Source: Megaleporinus macrocephalus (taxonomy: Eukaryota; Chordata; Actinopteri; Characiformes; Anostomidae). From it: a stretch of 64,000 nucleotides of DNA. Below the pieces are notes generated by a model. The model was not told where the DNA came from, did no database searches, and saw only the letters and a list, made by a program, of their open reading frames with translations. The position numbers and the translations under genes are program-made. Location: NCBI GenBank assembly GCA_021613375.1, contig CM038719.1, positions 40,130,620 through 40,194,619 of the forward strand, read 5' to 3'. Below are positions 1-11,515 of this stretch, piece after piece (the stretch's first letter is position 1; each line of letters opens with the position of its first letter).

Positions 1-900
1 GAGGAAGTTGTTCTTGCTCACTGGGGGATATGTGTGTTAACTGTCTTGTTTTCAAAACTCTGTAAAGCTGTTTGAGACAACATCGTTGTAAAAAGCACTA
101 TACATATAAACTTGATTTGTGTGAATCAGGCATTAGCCGACCATGCTGGCCTGTATTGTGGTCTGTGGTCATGTTTACTGGTAGTCAAGCTGCAGCAGTT
201 CTTATGAAGCCCGTCGTAAAGTAATTAACAAATGCAAACAGAACAAAATGTCATCGGTGTGGGTTTCATTTAAATAGTTCTCCTTGCAAAAGAGCCTGAT
301 GCTGTCTGTATGCAGTTACATGTACCAGCTTGCCTGAAGCTGTTTGCATTCCAGACCACAGGGAAGAGCAGCAACAGGAGAAGAGAGTATCAGAAGAAAG
401 GCATCAGTAGGAAAGGGCACTGTTGACTTATCAGCTGGAAAAGAAACTGAAAAGTCAGCCAGTTGATGACCTAATAGGTTACATATTAGTTAAAGGGGGC
501 CTTGTAATGCCCTGCAAGCATCCCTGTGTGGGTGTGTGTGTGTATCACTCTGAACTACTGAAAGAAACCGATTTTCATAAAAACACATTGTCCTTAATTG
601 TAAAATTGAATTAATCGATAAAATGTATCGCCCATATATATATTAGAGCTGGACGATAAATAATGTACGTTTTGCTCAGAATAAATATAGTTTACATTAA
701 TGTTTCCGAGCCTACCAGGATTTGAACCAACAATACCTTGTTAACAGGGCATGTGTTAAGATGATGATGATGCTACTTATACAGACTATAAGATGACTTT
801 GTTCATTTCTGATGCTCAAATTACTCAAAATATTTGATTAAACACCAAAACAGCTCAACCTTTCAATGACTCCATTCAGTTTTTAACATCTCTTAATAAA
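1..900. other. intronic sequence without a recognised gene
   Basis: AT-rich, unique-looking sequence. The short open frame near 423-614 has no family signature. The only structure seen is a tRNA-like fragment near 700-770. Confidence 0.5.
700..770 (-). repeat. possible tRNA-derived (SINE-like) fragment
   Basis: The minus strand carries ggttcaaatcc (710-720 region), a perfect RNA polymerase III B box, preceded by ttaacac- and ttaacaagg-like sequence. The T-arm stem is mismatched and no acceptor stem is seen, so it is not a working tRNA. Confidence 0.35.
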
Positions 901-916
901 TAGTCAACATGCACAC

Positions 917-1005
917 TTCACACAGAACGGCCCGGACTGGGGATTCAACCCGGATCATCTTGCTGTGAGGCAACAGTGCTGACCCCTACACCACTGTGCT
1001 AACCA
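917..1005 (-). repeat. truncated tRNA-derived SINE body next to minisatellite
   Basis: On the minus strand the order is 20-bp array, then cagcactgttgcctcacagc, then a B-box-like ggttgaatccc (940-950), then tctgtgtg. This is the same layout as the longer SINE body at 9606-9925. The element is cut off near 915. Confidence 0.7.
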
Positions 1006-1877
1006 CTACACCACCGTGCTAACCACTACACCACGTACTAACCACTACACCACCGTACTAACCACTACACCACCGTACTAACCACTACACCACCATACTA
1101 ACCACTACACCACCATACTAACCACTACACCACCGTACTAACCACTACACCACCATACTGACCACTACACCACCTTACTAACCACTACACCACCATACTA
1201 ACCACTACACCACCGTACTAACCACTACACCACCATACTAACCACTACACCACCGTACTAACCCCTACACCACCGTACTAACCACTACACCGCTGTACTA
1301 ACCACTACACCACCATACTAACCACTACACCATCATACTAACCACTACACCATCATACTAACCACTACACCACCATACTAACCACTACACCACCATACTA
1401 ACCACTACACCACCATACTACTACACCATCATACTAACCACTACACCACCATACTAACCACTACACCACCATACTAACCACTACACCACCATACTAACCA
1501 CTACACCATCATACTAACCACTACACCATCATACTAACCCCTACACCACCGTACTAACCACTACACCGCTGTACTAACCACTACACCGCCATACTAACCA
1601 CTACACCATCATACTAACCACTACACCATCATACTAACCACTACACCACCATACTAACCACTACACCACCATACTAACCACTACACCATCATACTAACCA
1701 CTACACCATCATACTAACCACTACACCACCATACTAACCACTACACCACCATACTAACCACTACACCATCATACTAACCACTACACCATCATACTAACCA
1801 CTACACCACCATACTAACCACTACACCACCATACTAACCACTACACCACCATACTAACCACTACACCACCGTGCCGC
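977..1877 (-). repeat. 20-bp minisatellite, array A (minus orientation)
   Basis: About 44 units of actaaccactacaccaccat, the reverse complement of the array at 4500-9620. A few units are shortened (near 1033 and 1412). The right end reads gtgccgccccactttt, on the minus strand the ggggcggcac leader that typically begins this SINE. The array therefore sits inside a SINE, between its 5' end and the B box. Confidence 0.9.
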
Positions 1878-1891
1878 CCCACTTTTAACAT

Positions 1892-2547
1892 ATATTAGCT
1901 ATATATTGAACCTGTCACCTGTATGACTGCAAAGTTGTCAGTCAGATCTTTTTGTTTTTATCAAAAACAACAAAACAAACAAAAAAAAAAACAATCCGAT
2001 GGCTCATTATGCTGGGAAAGGTGTAGCACTAGTAAGGAAATCCACCCACACTATCTACCCACCCTCCCTCATTGTGGAGGTCTGCGCAAGAAGATTAGCC
2101 ACAACACGTTGAAACTTGTTTTTTTTTTGTCAGTGAGTCAAACACTACAAACCACTCACAAGGTTTATGTAGGGGATTTCACAGGTCGTCGCTGTCCAAA
2201 CACATATCTTCATGCTGTTTTGTCTATTTTTGTCAGTTTACATTCTGTGATGAATGGGCCAATGGAAATGCTCCAAAATAGCTTGGAAAAAAATTCTGGT
2301 TTCATTGACTTGGTTCCATTGACACTGAAACATTTTCATTGGGTAGCGTTGATTTGCTTTTGAAGTGTCAATCTGATCTTCAGTTTTATGTATTTTGGTC
2401 TGTTTATGGAGATGGAAATAACTGTATGGCTATAAACAAAGACTGGCAAAGACTGACTTTTCTTACAGAGCTTTGGTTGTACCAACTAAACATTTTACAC
2501 CGATTATCCTGAAAGTTTCTGTTTCAGGCACAAACAATACTGGAGAG
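1892..2547. repeat. repeat-derived sequence flanking array A
   Basis: No gene. Includes a poly(A)-rich stretch at 1967-1992 and blocks similar to the right flank of array C: gactgcaaagttgtcagtcag near 1925 resembles 19155, and ggctcattatgctg near 2000 resembles 19077. It also holds one copy of a dispersed repeat at 2250-2330. Confidence 0.45.
2250..2335 (+). repeat. dispersed repeat family 1, copy 1
   Basis: Shares gggccaatggaaatgctc, then an aaatagcttgg/ttccattgac block, with copies at 14030, 15900 and 24480. All four are in the same orientation. The family is unnamed here. Confidence 0.6.
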
Positions 2548-2555
2548 GTCAATAA

Positions 2556-3139
2556 TAGAGATGGACCGATCAGGGTTTTTAAGGCCGATTCCGAACGCTG
2601 ATCACCTTTCAGCGTGATCGACCGGGGCTATATGCCACAGCAGGCTACATGCACTGTATGAGTATCTAACTCAAGTCATAAAACACGGTTATCTAGAACT
2701 ATAAACTCAATTTCTTTGGCTGTGATTCCTTTAGCTGTTTGGTTGTTGCTGCTGTTCAGATCTGGTCTGCGCGGGTTTCCGGGTTGTTTATTTTGTGCTA
2801 GCTGTGCGTGCTAGCTCTGCTGTTTGCTGATACTCACTGTATTCAGCCACTTGGTGTTCTCTTAAGTGCCCAATCAGACTAGTAGTGTTAAATGTCTTTA
2901 TCCTGGTTCCCCCACGAAAAGTGAAACGGTATGTATTTCCATCTAGTGGTTCAGAGAGGAATTGCAGAGACCTGGCTGGAGGGTGTTTCACGGAGGACTG
3001 TTCTTTCTGGATGAAACACTGAAATACAGAAATTAGGCTAATTTGTTTAACACCATTGATCGGCTCTCGGGATTGGCTAAATTGGAGAAATATCGGCCGA
3101 TCACATATTTAGTAAAATCGATCGAGCCTTCCATTTCTA
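2556..3139. mobile_element. hAT-like element, 584 bp, with target duplication
   Basis: Ends are tagagatggaccgatc and, inverted, tagaaatgga...cgatc. The flanks gtcaataa (2548-2555) and gtcaacaa (3140-3147) are an 8-bp target duplication with one mismatch. Eight bases is the hAT length. Subterminal blocks are rich in gatcgg/ccgatc. Inside is a BED-finger-like coding remnant on the minus strand. A longer relative lies inverted at 19682-20624. Confidence 0.8.
2788..2991 (-). pseudogene. BED zinc-finger-like remnant of a hAT transposase
   Basis: The minus-strand frame reads GGTRIKTFNTTSLIGHLREH then AEYSEYQQ, the second half of a BED-type finger with the paired-His region (family knowledge: ZBED/hAT N-terminus). 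The CxxC half is not visible and no catalytic domain remains. It lies fully inside the hAT-like element. Confidence 0.55.
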
Positions 3140-3147
3140 GTCAACAA

Positions 3148-3765
3148 ATGTACGATTGCTATCTGTAGGAGAAGAGTGGAGCATTTGGTAAAAGCTGAGA
3201 GTACAACAGGTGGAACAGTGATCAAATCAAAGGTTGGTCAATCATACACGGTACAATCAGCAGTGAAAGGCTCTGACAACTGCAGCTCACAAGAAACAAC
3301 TAGGTCTGGGCGATCAGGGTGACGTAATCTGATATCAGTGGCGACAGACACGTGACCCGATGACGATATCTGATGCTGTGTGGGCCAAAGAACTGCGACA
3401 CTGCTGCCTCAGAGCTTTACCGTCCTGAAATCTAAAGGACGTATAGGCTACAGACCTATTCCACCCCCCACAAACACCACCTCCGGCAGGTGAATATGAT
3501 AAAACACACTGTACAACATCCTGACACACTAGTAATTACTGCTCAGCTGCTGAAAGAGCTCCATTCTTACTGAACTCGAGCTGCACGGTGACCATCGTGA
3601 GTCTCTCTGTTCGTATGTTTAATGCTGACTGGGCTGGGAGTCCGGGGGCTACAGATCGCTACAGCTGGTTCTTGGACTCTCCTCTCTTGTTTAAAGTATA
3701 TAGAGAATCCGATGAACTACAGTCTGTAAGTGTAGCTCCTATATGGTTAGTGGAGCTGATACAGT
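3148..3765. other. intronic sequence, no gene recognised
   Basis: Contains atctgatatcagtggcg/gatgacgatatctgatgc blocks near 3330-3375 typical of old DNA-transposon remains. Open frames on both strands here have no domain signature. Confidence 0.4.
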
Positions 3766-3767
3766 GG

Positions 3768-3768
<1 letters not shown>

Positions 3769-3824
<56 letters not shown>
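3769..3824. repeat. (GT)n microsatellite, about 27 units
   Basis: Uninterrupted GT dinucleotides. They keep several frames open on both strands (Cys-Val or Thr-His repeats), which are artefacts. Confidence 0.97.
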
Positions 3825-3826
<2 letters not shown>

Positions 3827-4499
3827 TGTTTCTTTGTTGCAGTCAGACCCTCGTCTTGGGAACGTTTGTGTATTTTTTTTTCCGTTAACGCTGAAGGTTT
3901 CATTGCCAGATCGTGCCACGTTTTCTCTGCTCCGCTGTGCGAGCTGGTAGGAGATGTTGGTGGATTTGCCCAAATAAGGGGAAAGACAGAGAGTCGAGCT
4001 TCTACATCCAGCTTCACGCTGCTGTGGCTGGTTTTCCAGACGCTGATTTGGCCAAGTTTTAGGAGACTTTGCAGCCTCAGTGGAGCTTTTCTTCGCATTA
4101 GTCTAGGGATGATATTGTCTAGTTGATCATATTTCAGCTGTGACCTGATTATTTAACATCCTCAGTAAATGAAAATCAGTACGATGGAGATTAAATTGGC
4201 CAAAGTAGTCTATTTCTATTGACTGTTGAATGCTGTTGACAATTACCATAACATGCTGAAAGCATGGATTTATCTGTGTGCATCTAAAGTTGTGGAACAG
4301 TTTCACACAGAAACACAGATTTTAGGATTATTTACACATGTAAAGGCTGATTTATACTCTGTCTATATAGCCGTCACTGCCCTTCGATTTCTCTGTGTCA
4401 GCTCTGTTGGCATGGTTGCTGAACAACCTGTCCAGTAGAGTGCAGTTTGGGTGACGGTAGATGAGCTCGTATTTCCAAATATTATTATTAATAAATAAT
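3825..4499. other. intronic sequence before array B, no gene recognised
   Basis: Unique-looking; ends in an attattatt-rich stretch directly before the minisatellite. I see no SINE leader (ggggcggcac) at this junction, unlike arrays A and C. Confidence 0.45.
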
Positions 4500-7400
4500 T
4501 AGTACGGTGGTGTAGTGGTTAGTATGGTGGTGTAGTGGTTACTATGGTGGTGTAGTGGTTAGTATGGTGGTGTAGTGGTTAGTATGGTGGTGTAGTGGTT
4601 AGTACGGTGGTGTAGTGGTTAGCACGGTGGTGTAGAGGTTAGTACGGTGGTGTAGTAGTTAGTATGGTGGTGTAGTGGTTAGTACGATGGTGTAGAGGTT
4701 AGTATGGTGGTGTAGTGGTTAGTATAATGGTGTAGTGGTCAGTACGGTGGTGTAGTGGTTAGTACGACGGTGTAGAGGTTAGTATGGTGGTGTAGTGGTT
4801 AGTATAGTGGTGTAGTGGTTAGTATGGTGGTGTAGTGGTTAGTACGGTGGTGTAGTGGTTAGTACGGTGGTGTAGTGGTTAGTACGGTGGTGTAGTAGTT
4901 AGTATGGTGGTGTAGTGGTTAGTATGATGGTGTAGTGGTTAGTATGATGGTGTAGTGGTTAGTATGGTGGTGTAGTGGTTAGTACGATGGTGTAGAGGTT
5001 AGTACGGTGGTGTAGTGGTTAGCACGGTGGTGTAGTGGTTAGCACGGTGGTGTAGTGGTTAGCACGGTGGTGTAGTGGTTAGTATGGTGGTGTAGTGGTT
5101 AGTACGATGGTGTAGAGGTTAGTATGGTGGTGTAGTGGTTAGTATAGTGGTGTAGTGGTTAGTACGGTGGTGTAGTGGTTAGTATGGTGGTGTAGTGGTT
5201 AGTACGGTGGTGTAGTGGTTAGTACGGTGGTGTAGTGGTTAGTACGGTGGTGTAGTGGTTAGTATGATGGTGTAGTGGCTAGTATGGTGGTGTAGTGGTT
5301 AGTACGGTGGTGTAGAGGTTAGCACGGTGGTGTAGTGGTTAGCACTGTGGTGTAGTGGTTAGCACGGTGGTGTAGAGGTTAGTACGGTGGTGTAGTAGTT
5401 AGTATGGTGGTGTAGTGGTTAGTACGATGGTGTAGAGGTTAGTATGGTGGTGTAGTGGTTAGTATAGTGGTGAAGTGGTTAGTATAGTGGTGTAGTGGTT
5501 AGTATGGTGGTGTAGTGGTTAGTACGGTGGTGTAGTGGTTAGTATGATGGTGTAGTGGTTAGTATGGTGGTGTAGTGGTTAGTACGGTGGTGTAGAGGTT
5601 AGCACGGTGGTGTAGTGGTTAGCACTGTGGTGTAGTGGTTAGCACGGTGGTGTAGAGGTTAGTACGGTGGTGTAGTAGTTAGTATGGTGGTGTAGTGGTT
5701 AGTACGATGGTGTAGAGGTTAGTATGGTGGTGTAGTGGTTAGTATAGTGGTGAAGTGGTTAGTATAGTGGTGTAGTGGTTAGTATGGTGGTGTAGTGGTT
5801 AGTACGGTGGTGTAGTGGTTAGTACGGTGGTGTAGTGGTTAGTATGATGGTGTAGTGGTTAGTATGGTGGTGTAGTGGTTAGTACGGTGGTGTAGTGGTT
5901 AGTACGGTGGTGTAGTGGTTAGTATGATGGTGTAGTAGTTAGTATGGTGGTGTAGTGGTTAGTACGGTGGTGTAGTGGTTAGTATGGTGGTGTAGTGGTT
6001 AGCACGGTGGTGTAGTGGTTAGCACGGTGGTGTAGTGGTTAGCATGGTGGTGTAGTGGTTAGCACGGTGGTGTAGAGGTTAGTACGGTGGTGTAGTGGTT
6101 AGTATGGTGGTGTAGTGGTTAGTACGATGGTGTAGTGGTTAGTATGATGGTGTAGTGGTTAGTATGGTGGTGTAGTGGTTAGTACGATGATGTAGAGGTT
6201 AGCACGGTGGTGTAGAGGTTAGCACGGTGGTGTAGTGGTTAGCACGGTGGTGTAGTGGTTAGCACGGTGGTGTAGTGGTTAGCACGGTGGTGTAGTGGTT
6301 AGTATGGTGGTGTAGTGGTTAGTACGATGGTGTAGAGGTTAGTATGGTGGTGTAGTGGTTAGTATAGTGGTGTAGTGGTTAGTATGGTGGTGTAGTGGTT
6401 AGTACGGTGGTGTAGTGGTTAGTATGGTGGTGTAGTGGTTAGTACGGTGGTGTAGTGGTTAGTATGGTGGTGTAGTGGTTAGTACGGTGGTGTAGTGGTT
6501 AGTATGATGGTGTAGTGGCTAGTATGGTGGTGTAGTGGTTAGTACGGTGGTGTAGAGGTTAGCACGGTGGTGTAGTGGTTAGCACTGTGGTGTAGTGGTT
6601 AGCACGGTGGTGTAGAGGTTAGTACGGTGGTGTAGTAGTTAGTATGGTGGTGTAGTGGTTAGTACGATGGTGTAGAGGTTAGTATGGTGGTGTAGTGGTT
6701 AGTATAGTGGTGAAGTGGTTAGTATAGTGGTGTAGTGGTTAGTATGGTGGTGTAGTGGTTAGTACGGTGGTGTAGTGGTTAGTATGATGGTGTAGTGGTT
6801 AGTATGGTGGTGTAGTGGTTAGTACGGTGGTGTAGAGGTTAGCACGGTGGTGTAGTGGTTAGCACTGTGGTGTAGTGGTTAGCACGGTGGTGTAGAGGTT
6901 AGTACGGTGGTGTAGTAGTTAGTATGGTGGTGTAGTGGTTAGTACGATGGTGTAGAGGTTAGTATGGTGGTGTAGTGGTTAGTATAGTGGTGAAGTGGTT
7001 AGTATAGTGGTGAAGTGGTTAGTATAGTGGTGTAGTGGTTAGTATGGTGGTGTAGTGGTTAGTACGGTGGTGTAGTGGTTAGTACGGTGGTGTAGTGGTT
7101 AGTATGATGGTGTAGTGGTTAGTATGGTGGTGTAGTGGTTAGTACGATGGTGTAGAGGTTAGTACGGTGGTGTAGTGGTTAGCACGGTGGTGTAGTGGTT
7201 AGCACGGTGGTGTAGTGGTTAGCACGGTGGTGTAGTGGTTAGCACGGTGGTGTAGAGGTTAGTACGGTGGTGTAGTGGTTAGTATGGTGGTGTAGTGGTT
7301 AGTACGATGGTGTAGAGGTTAGTACGGTGGTGTAGTGGTTAGTATAGTGGTGTAGTGGTTAGTATGGTGGTGTAGTGGTTAGTACGGTGGTGTAGTGGTT

Positions 7401-9620
7401 AGTATGGTGGTGTAGTGGTTAGTATAGTGGTGTAGTGGTTAGTACGGTGGTGTAGTGGTTAGTACGGTGGTGTAGTGGTTAGTATGATGGTGTAGTGGTT
7501 AGTATGGTGGTGTAGTGGTTAGTACGATGATGTAGAGGTTAGCACGGTGGTGTAGAGGTTAGCACGGTGGTGTAGTGGTTAGCACGGTGGTGTAGTGGTT
7601 AGCACGGTGGTGTAGTGGTTAGCACGGTGGTGTAGAGGTTAGTACGGTGGTGTAGTGGTTAGTACGGTGGTGTAGTGGTTAGTATGGTGGTGTAGTGGTT
7701 AGTACGATGGTGTAGAGGTTAGTACAGTGGTGTAGTGGTTAGTATGGTGGTGTAGTGGTTAGTACGGTGGTGTAGTGGTTAGTACGGTGGTGTAGTGGTT
7801 AGTACGGTGGTGTAGTGGATAGTACGGTGGTGTAGTGGTTAGTACGGTGGTGTAGTGGTTAGTACGGTGGTGTAGTGGTTAGTATGGTGGTGTAGTGGTT
7901 AGTATGGTGGTGTAGTGGTTAGTACGGTGGTGTAGTGGTTAGTATGGTGGTGTAGTGGTCAATACGGTGGTGTAGTGGTTAGTACGGTGGTGTAGTGGTT
8001 AGTACGGTGGTGTAGTGGTTAGTATGGTGGTGTAGTGGTTAGTACGGTGGTGTAGTGGTTAGTACGGTGGTGTAGTGGTTAGTACGGTGGTGTAATGGTT
8101 AGTATGGTGGTGTAGTGGTTAGTACGGTGGTGTAGTGGTTAGTATAGTGGTGTAGTGGTTAGTATGGTGGTGTAGTGGTTAGTATGGTGGTGTAGTGGTT
8201 AGTACGGTGGTGTAGTGGATAGTATGGTGGTGTAGTGGTTAGTACGGTGGTGTAATGGTTAGTATGGTGGTGTAGTGGTTAGTATGGTGGTGTAGTGGTT
8301 AGTACGGTGGTGTAGTGGTTAGTACGGTGGTGTAGTGGTTAGTATGGTGGTGTAGTGGTTAGTACGGTGGTGTAGTGGTTAGTATGGTGGTGTAGTGGTT
8401 AGTATGGTGGTGTAGTGGTTAGTATGGTGGTGTATTGGTTAGTACGGTGGTGTAGTGGTTAGTACGGTGGTGTAATGGTTAGTATGGTGGTGTAGTGGTT
8501 AGTACGGTGGTGTAGTGGTTAGTATAGTGGTGTAGTGGTTAGTATGGTGGTGTAGTGGTTAGTATGGTGTTGTAGTGGTTAGTATGGTGGTGTAGTGGTT
8601 AGTACGGTGGTGTAGTGGATAGTATGGTGGTGTAGTGGTTAGTACGGTGGTGTAATGGTTAGTATGGTGGTGTAGTGGTTAGTATGGTGGTGTAGTGGTT
8701 AGTACGGTGGTGTAGTGGTTAGTACGGTGGTGTAGTGGTTAGTATGGTGGTGTAGTGGTTAGTACGGTGGTGTAGTGGTTAGTATGGTGGTGTAGTGGTT
8801 AGTATGGTGGTGTAGTGGTTAGTATGGTGGTGTAGTGGTTAGTACGGTGGTGTAGTGGATAGTATGGTGGTGTAGTGGTTAGTACGGTGGTGTAATGGTT
8901 AGTATGGTGGTGTAGTGGTTAGTATGGTGGTGTAGTGGTTAGTACGGTGGTGTAGTGGTTAGTACGGTGGTGTAGTGGTTAGTATGGTGGTGTAGTGGTT
9001 AGTATGGTGGTGTAGTGGTTAGTATGGTGGTGTAGTGGTCAATACGGTGGTGTAGTGGTTAGTACGGTGGTGTAGTGGTTAGTATGGTGGTGTAGTGGTT
9101 AGTACGGTGGTGTAGTGGTTAGTACGGTGGTGTAGTGGTTAGTACGGTGGTGTAGTGGTTAGTACGTTGGTGTAGTGGTTAGTATGGTGGTGTAGTGGTT
9201 AGTATGGTGGTGTAGGGGTTAGTATGGTGGTGTAGGGGTTAGTATGGTGGTGTAGTGGTTAGTACGGTGGTGTAGTGGTTAGTACGGTGGTGTAGTGGTT
9301 AGTACGGTGGTGTAGTGGTTAGTATGGTGGTGTAGTGGTTAGTACGGTGGTGTAGTGGTTAGTATGGTGGTGTAGTGGTCAGTATGTTGGTGTAGTGGTT
9401 AGTATGGTGGTGTAGGGGTTAGTATGGTGGTGTAGTGGTTAGTATGGTGGTGTAGTGGTCAGTATGGTGGTGCAGTGGTTAGTATGGTGGTGTAGTGGTT
9501 AGTATGGTGGTGTAGTGGTCAGTATGTTGGTGTAGTGGTTAGTATGGTGGTGTAGGGGTTAGTATGGTGGTGTAGTGGTTAGTATGGTGGTGTAGTGGTC
9601 AGTATGGTGGTGCAGTGGTC
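4500..9620 (+). repeat. 20-bp minisatellite, array B (about 256 units, no indels seen)
   Basis: Unit tggtgtagtggttagtacgg. The phase is kept exactly from 4501 to 9620, so every unit is 20 bp; variation is by substitution at a few positions (cac/cgg/tgg, gtagtgg/gtagagg/gtaatgg). Each unit contains tggtgtagtgg, which fits the polymerase III A-box consensus TRGYNNARNNG. Higher-order repeats occur: a block with agcactgtgg and tgaagtggtt recurs at 5321, 5601, 6561 and 6841 (280 bp = 14 units; 1,240 bp between pairs). The array runs straight into a SINE body at its right end. Confidence 0.97.
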
Positions 9621-9925
9621 AGCACTGTCTCCTCACAGTAAGATGATCTGGGTTGGATTCCCGGTCTGGGTGGTTCTGTGTGGAGTGTGTATGTTCTCTC
9701 TGTGTTTGAGTGGGTTCCTCCAGGTAGTCCGGTTTCCTCCCACAGTCCAAACACATGCATGTTAGGATCCTCACTCTAAACTGCTCGTAGGTGTGAGTGC
9801 GTGAGTATGTGTTGGCCTTGTGATGGACTGGCGATCTGTCCATGGTGTAGCCCACCTTCGCCCGATGATGCTAGGATTGGCTCCAGCCCCCTGTGACCCT
9901 GGCTAGCGGGATAAATCATAAGATA
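9606..9925 (+). mobile_element. tRNA-derived SINE-like element, body
   Basis: Continues from the last array unit: tggtgcagtggtcagcact, cctcacag, B-box-like ggttggattcc (9651-9661), then tgtgtggagtgtgtatgttc, a tccggtttcctcccacagtc block, gatggactggcgatctgtcc and ctccagccccctgtgaccct. This is a very common fish dispersed repeat. The head is tRNA-like; the 3' end lies near 9925 (gggataaatcat). The B box has one substitution (ggttGgattcc), so it is probably silent. Confidence 0.8.
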
Positions 9926-10225
9926 AGGGATGTAAATAGTAATATTAACCCTTTAATGGCAATTAAATCACACGCGTTATGATTGTTTCTCCTAAAAAAC
10001 CTGATGTTCACCTGAACTTTGCAAACCCACACTGTGTTCTAGATTCTAGTGGAGAACCAAAAACTGTAGTAGAGACAGAATGTGTAAAACACTGTAGCTT
10101 ATAGAAACATGTTCTTTTCTAAGTTAGAAATGTCTAAACACAAAGTGTTAAAACGTGTTCTGAATGTTTTTTGAGTAATAGATATAAGTATGATACAGAA
10201 CAAAACTTGTTTAATTTTATTGTTG

Positions 10226-10229
10226 TTGC

Positions 10230-10278
<49 letters not shown>
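10226..10278. repeat. (ATT)n microsatellite
   Basis: About 17 uninterrupted att units. Confidence 0.95.
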
Positions 10279-10712
10279 TATTAAAGATCTAATAAATACT
10301 CAAACACTTAGATTCATTTACAACTCAATTACGACTTTAATCAGAATTTCACTTTGAACTTTCAGCCAGTTGTTTCATGCTTCAGGTTTCAAAGGGTTAA
10401 AAGAGGTATTCAGGATTATCAGTTTATACTGTACTATCCAGCTTTACTGGAACAGGGTTTAGCTGATAGCTGGACCCCCGGTGTCTGTGCAGTGGGCGGC
10501 CCCAGTGTCCGGCCGAGGGGCCACTCGCTGGGTGATGAGCTTGTTTTCTGTTTCTTTCTTCTTTCTTGAATGTTGTCTTTTTGTGCTGCTCTGCTCACTC
10601 TGCTCTCTAATTTTGTCTCTTGCTCTCTTTGCCACCCCTCCTTTCTCTCGTCTCTGCTCCCCCCCACCTCCCATCCCCCTCCCTGTCTTCCTTTTCCTGA
10701 CCAAACTGCCAG

Positions 10713-10762
10713 TCTTTTGCATGTCTGATGGCTTACACGCGGCTCTTACATCGGGGACAAAG
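10713..10762 (+). other. exon-like segment with strong splice signals, function unknown
   Basis: A pyrimidine tract of nearly 100 bases (about 10611-10700) leads to ccag, then 50 bases, then a strong donor AAG|gtgagg. I do not recognise a peptide. Fifty nucleotides would shift frame if spliced into b4galt1. It may be a decoy or a non-coding exon. Confidence 0.2.
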
Positions 10763-11515
10763 GTGAGGACGTCTACTCTCTCTTTCTCTAGCCACTCGCA
10801 GGCTGCTGCAGGGGCCGAGCTTCGCGGCTGCTGGTAATGTTAGCTTTGCAGCGCTCTCTCTCTCACTTATTCTTTCTCTTTCTCTTCTTCTTTATTATTT
10901 TGTTTCTTCTAGAACGTTCTAGATGAGTCACACAGTATGTTGTCATCATGTTTTCATTTCTTTCTTTCTTTATTTATTTATTTGGAGCCCAAAGGCTGAC
11001 ACAGTTGTGGCCTGTACCTTGTGTCGAATGACTTTTTCTTGTTTTTCCATGTGAAAATACTTCGACACGTTCTTCACAGCGAACATGCTTTGTCAAATTT
11101 TAATGCACAGTTACTATTTTAAGTGTTGGACGTGTAATATTTGGGAACAGTGTGTTCTACTGCCAATTTTAATGTATTGGGGAAAGACAAAAAATTTTAA
11201 ATACTAATTAAAAACTGCCGATTTATGTTTTTCCCAATATGTTAAATAGAAAATAAACAAATTTCACTACATTTAAGCAAAATATTCTGTGTTTATTTGT
11301 TCCGTTTGAACTTGTTTTCACTTAGAAAATCAAGAAAATGCACCATTTGACTTCATCAAGACTTTTGCGTATGGCTTGTGTATACGCTCGTCTCAGGAAT
11401 ACCCGTATCGTTCCCCAGCTCCTTTCTTAGTCAGCACAGACTAAGCGGAAAACAGAATGACGCTCCACAGAGATAATCGGATAAGGCTGGTGATCTGATA
11501 CTGTAGACATTGTGC

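Larger units (their letters stand above)
9926..11515. other. intronic sequence with (ATT)n and pyrimidine-rich tracts
   Basis: (ATT)n at about 10226-10278, a CT-rich tract at 10590-10700 and another at 10851-10905. No gene or transposon recognised. See the exon-like segment at 10713-10762. Confidence 0.5.

Noticed and set aside
700..770. A functional tRNA gene on the minus strand
   Set aside because: Only the B box is good; T-stem pairing fails and no acceptor stem or anticodon arm could be built.
3588..4126. Overlapping open frames of 104-127 codons on both strands
   Set aside because: They are kept open by the (GT)n microsatellite at 3769-3824 and show no domain.
4500..9620. Possible CRISPR-like array because of regular short repeats
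   Set aside because: Units are contiguous 20-mers with no spacers, in a vertebrate-type genome, and join a SINE body.
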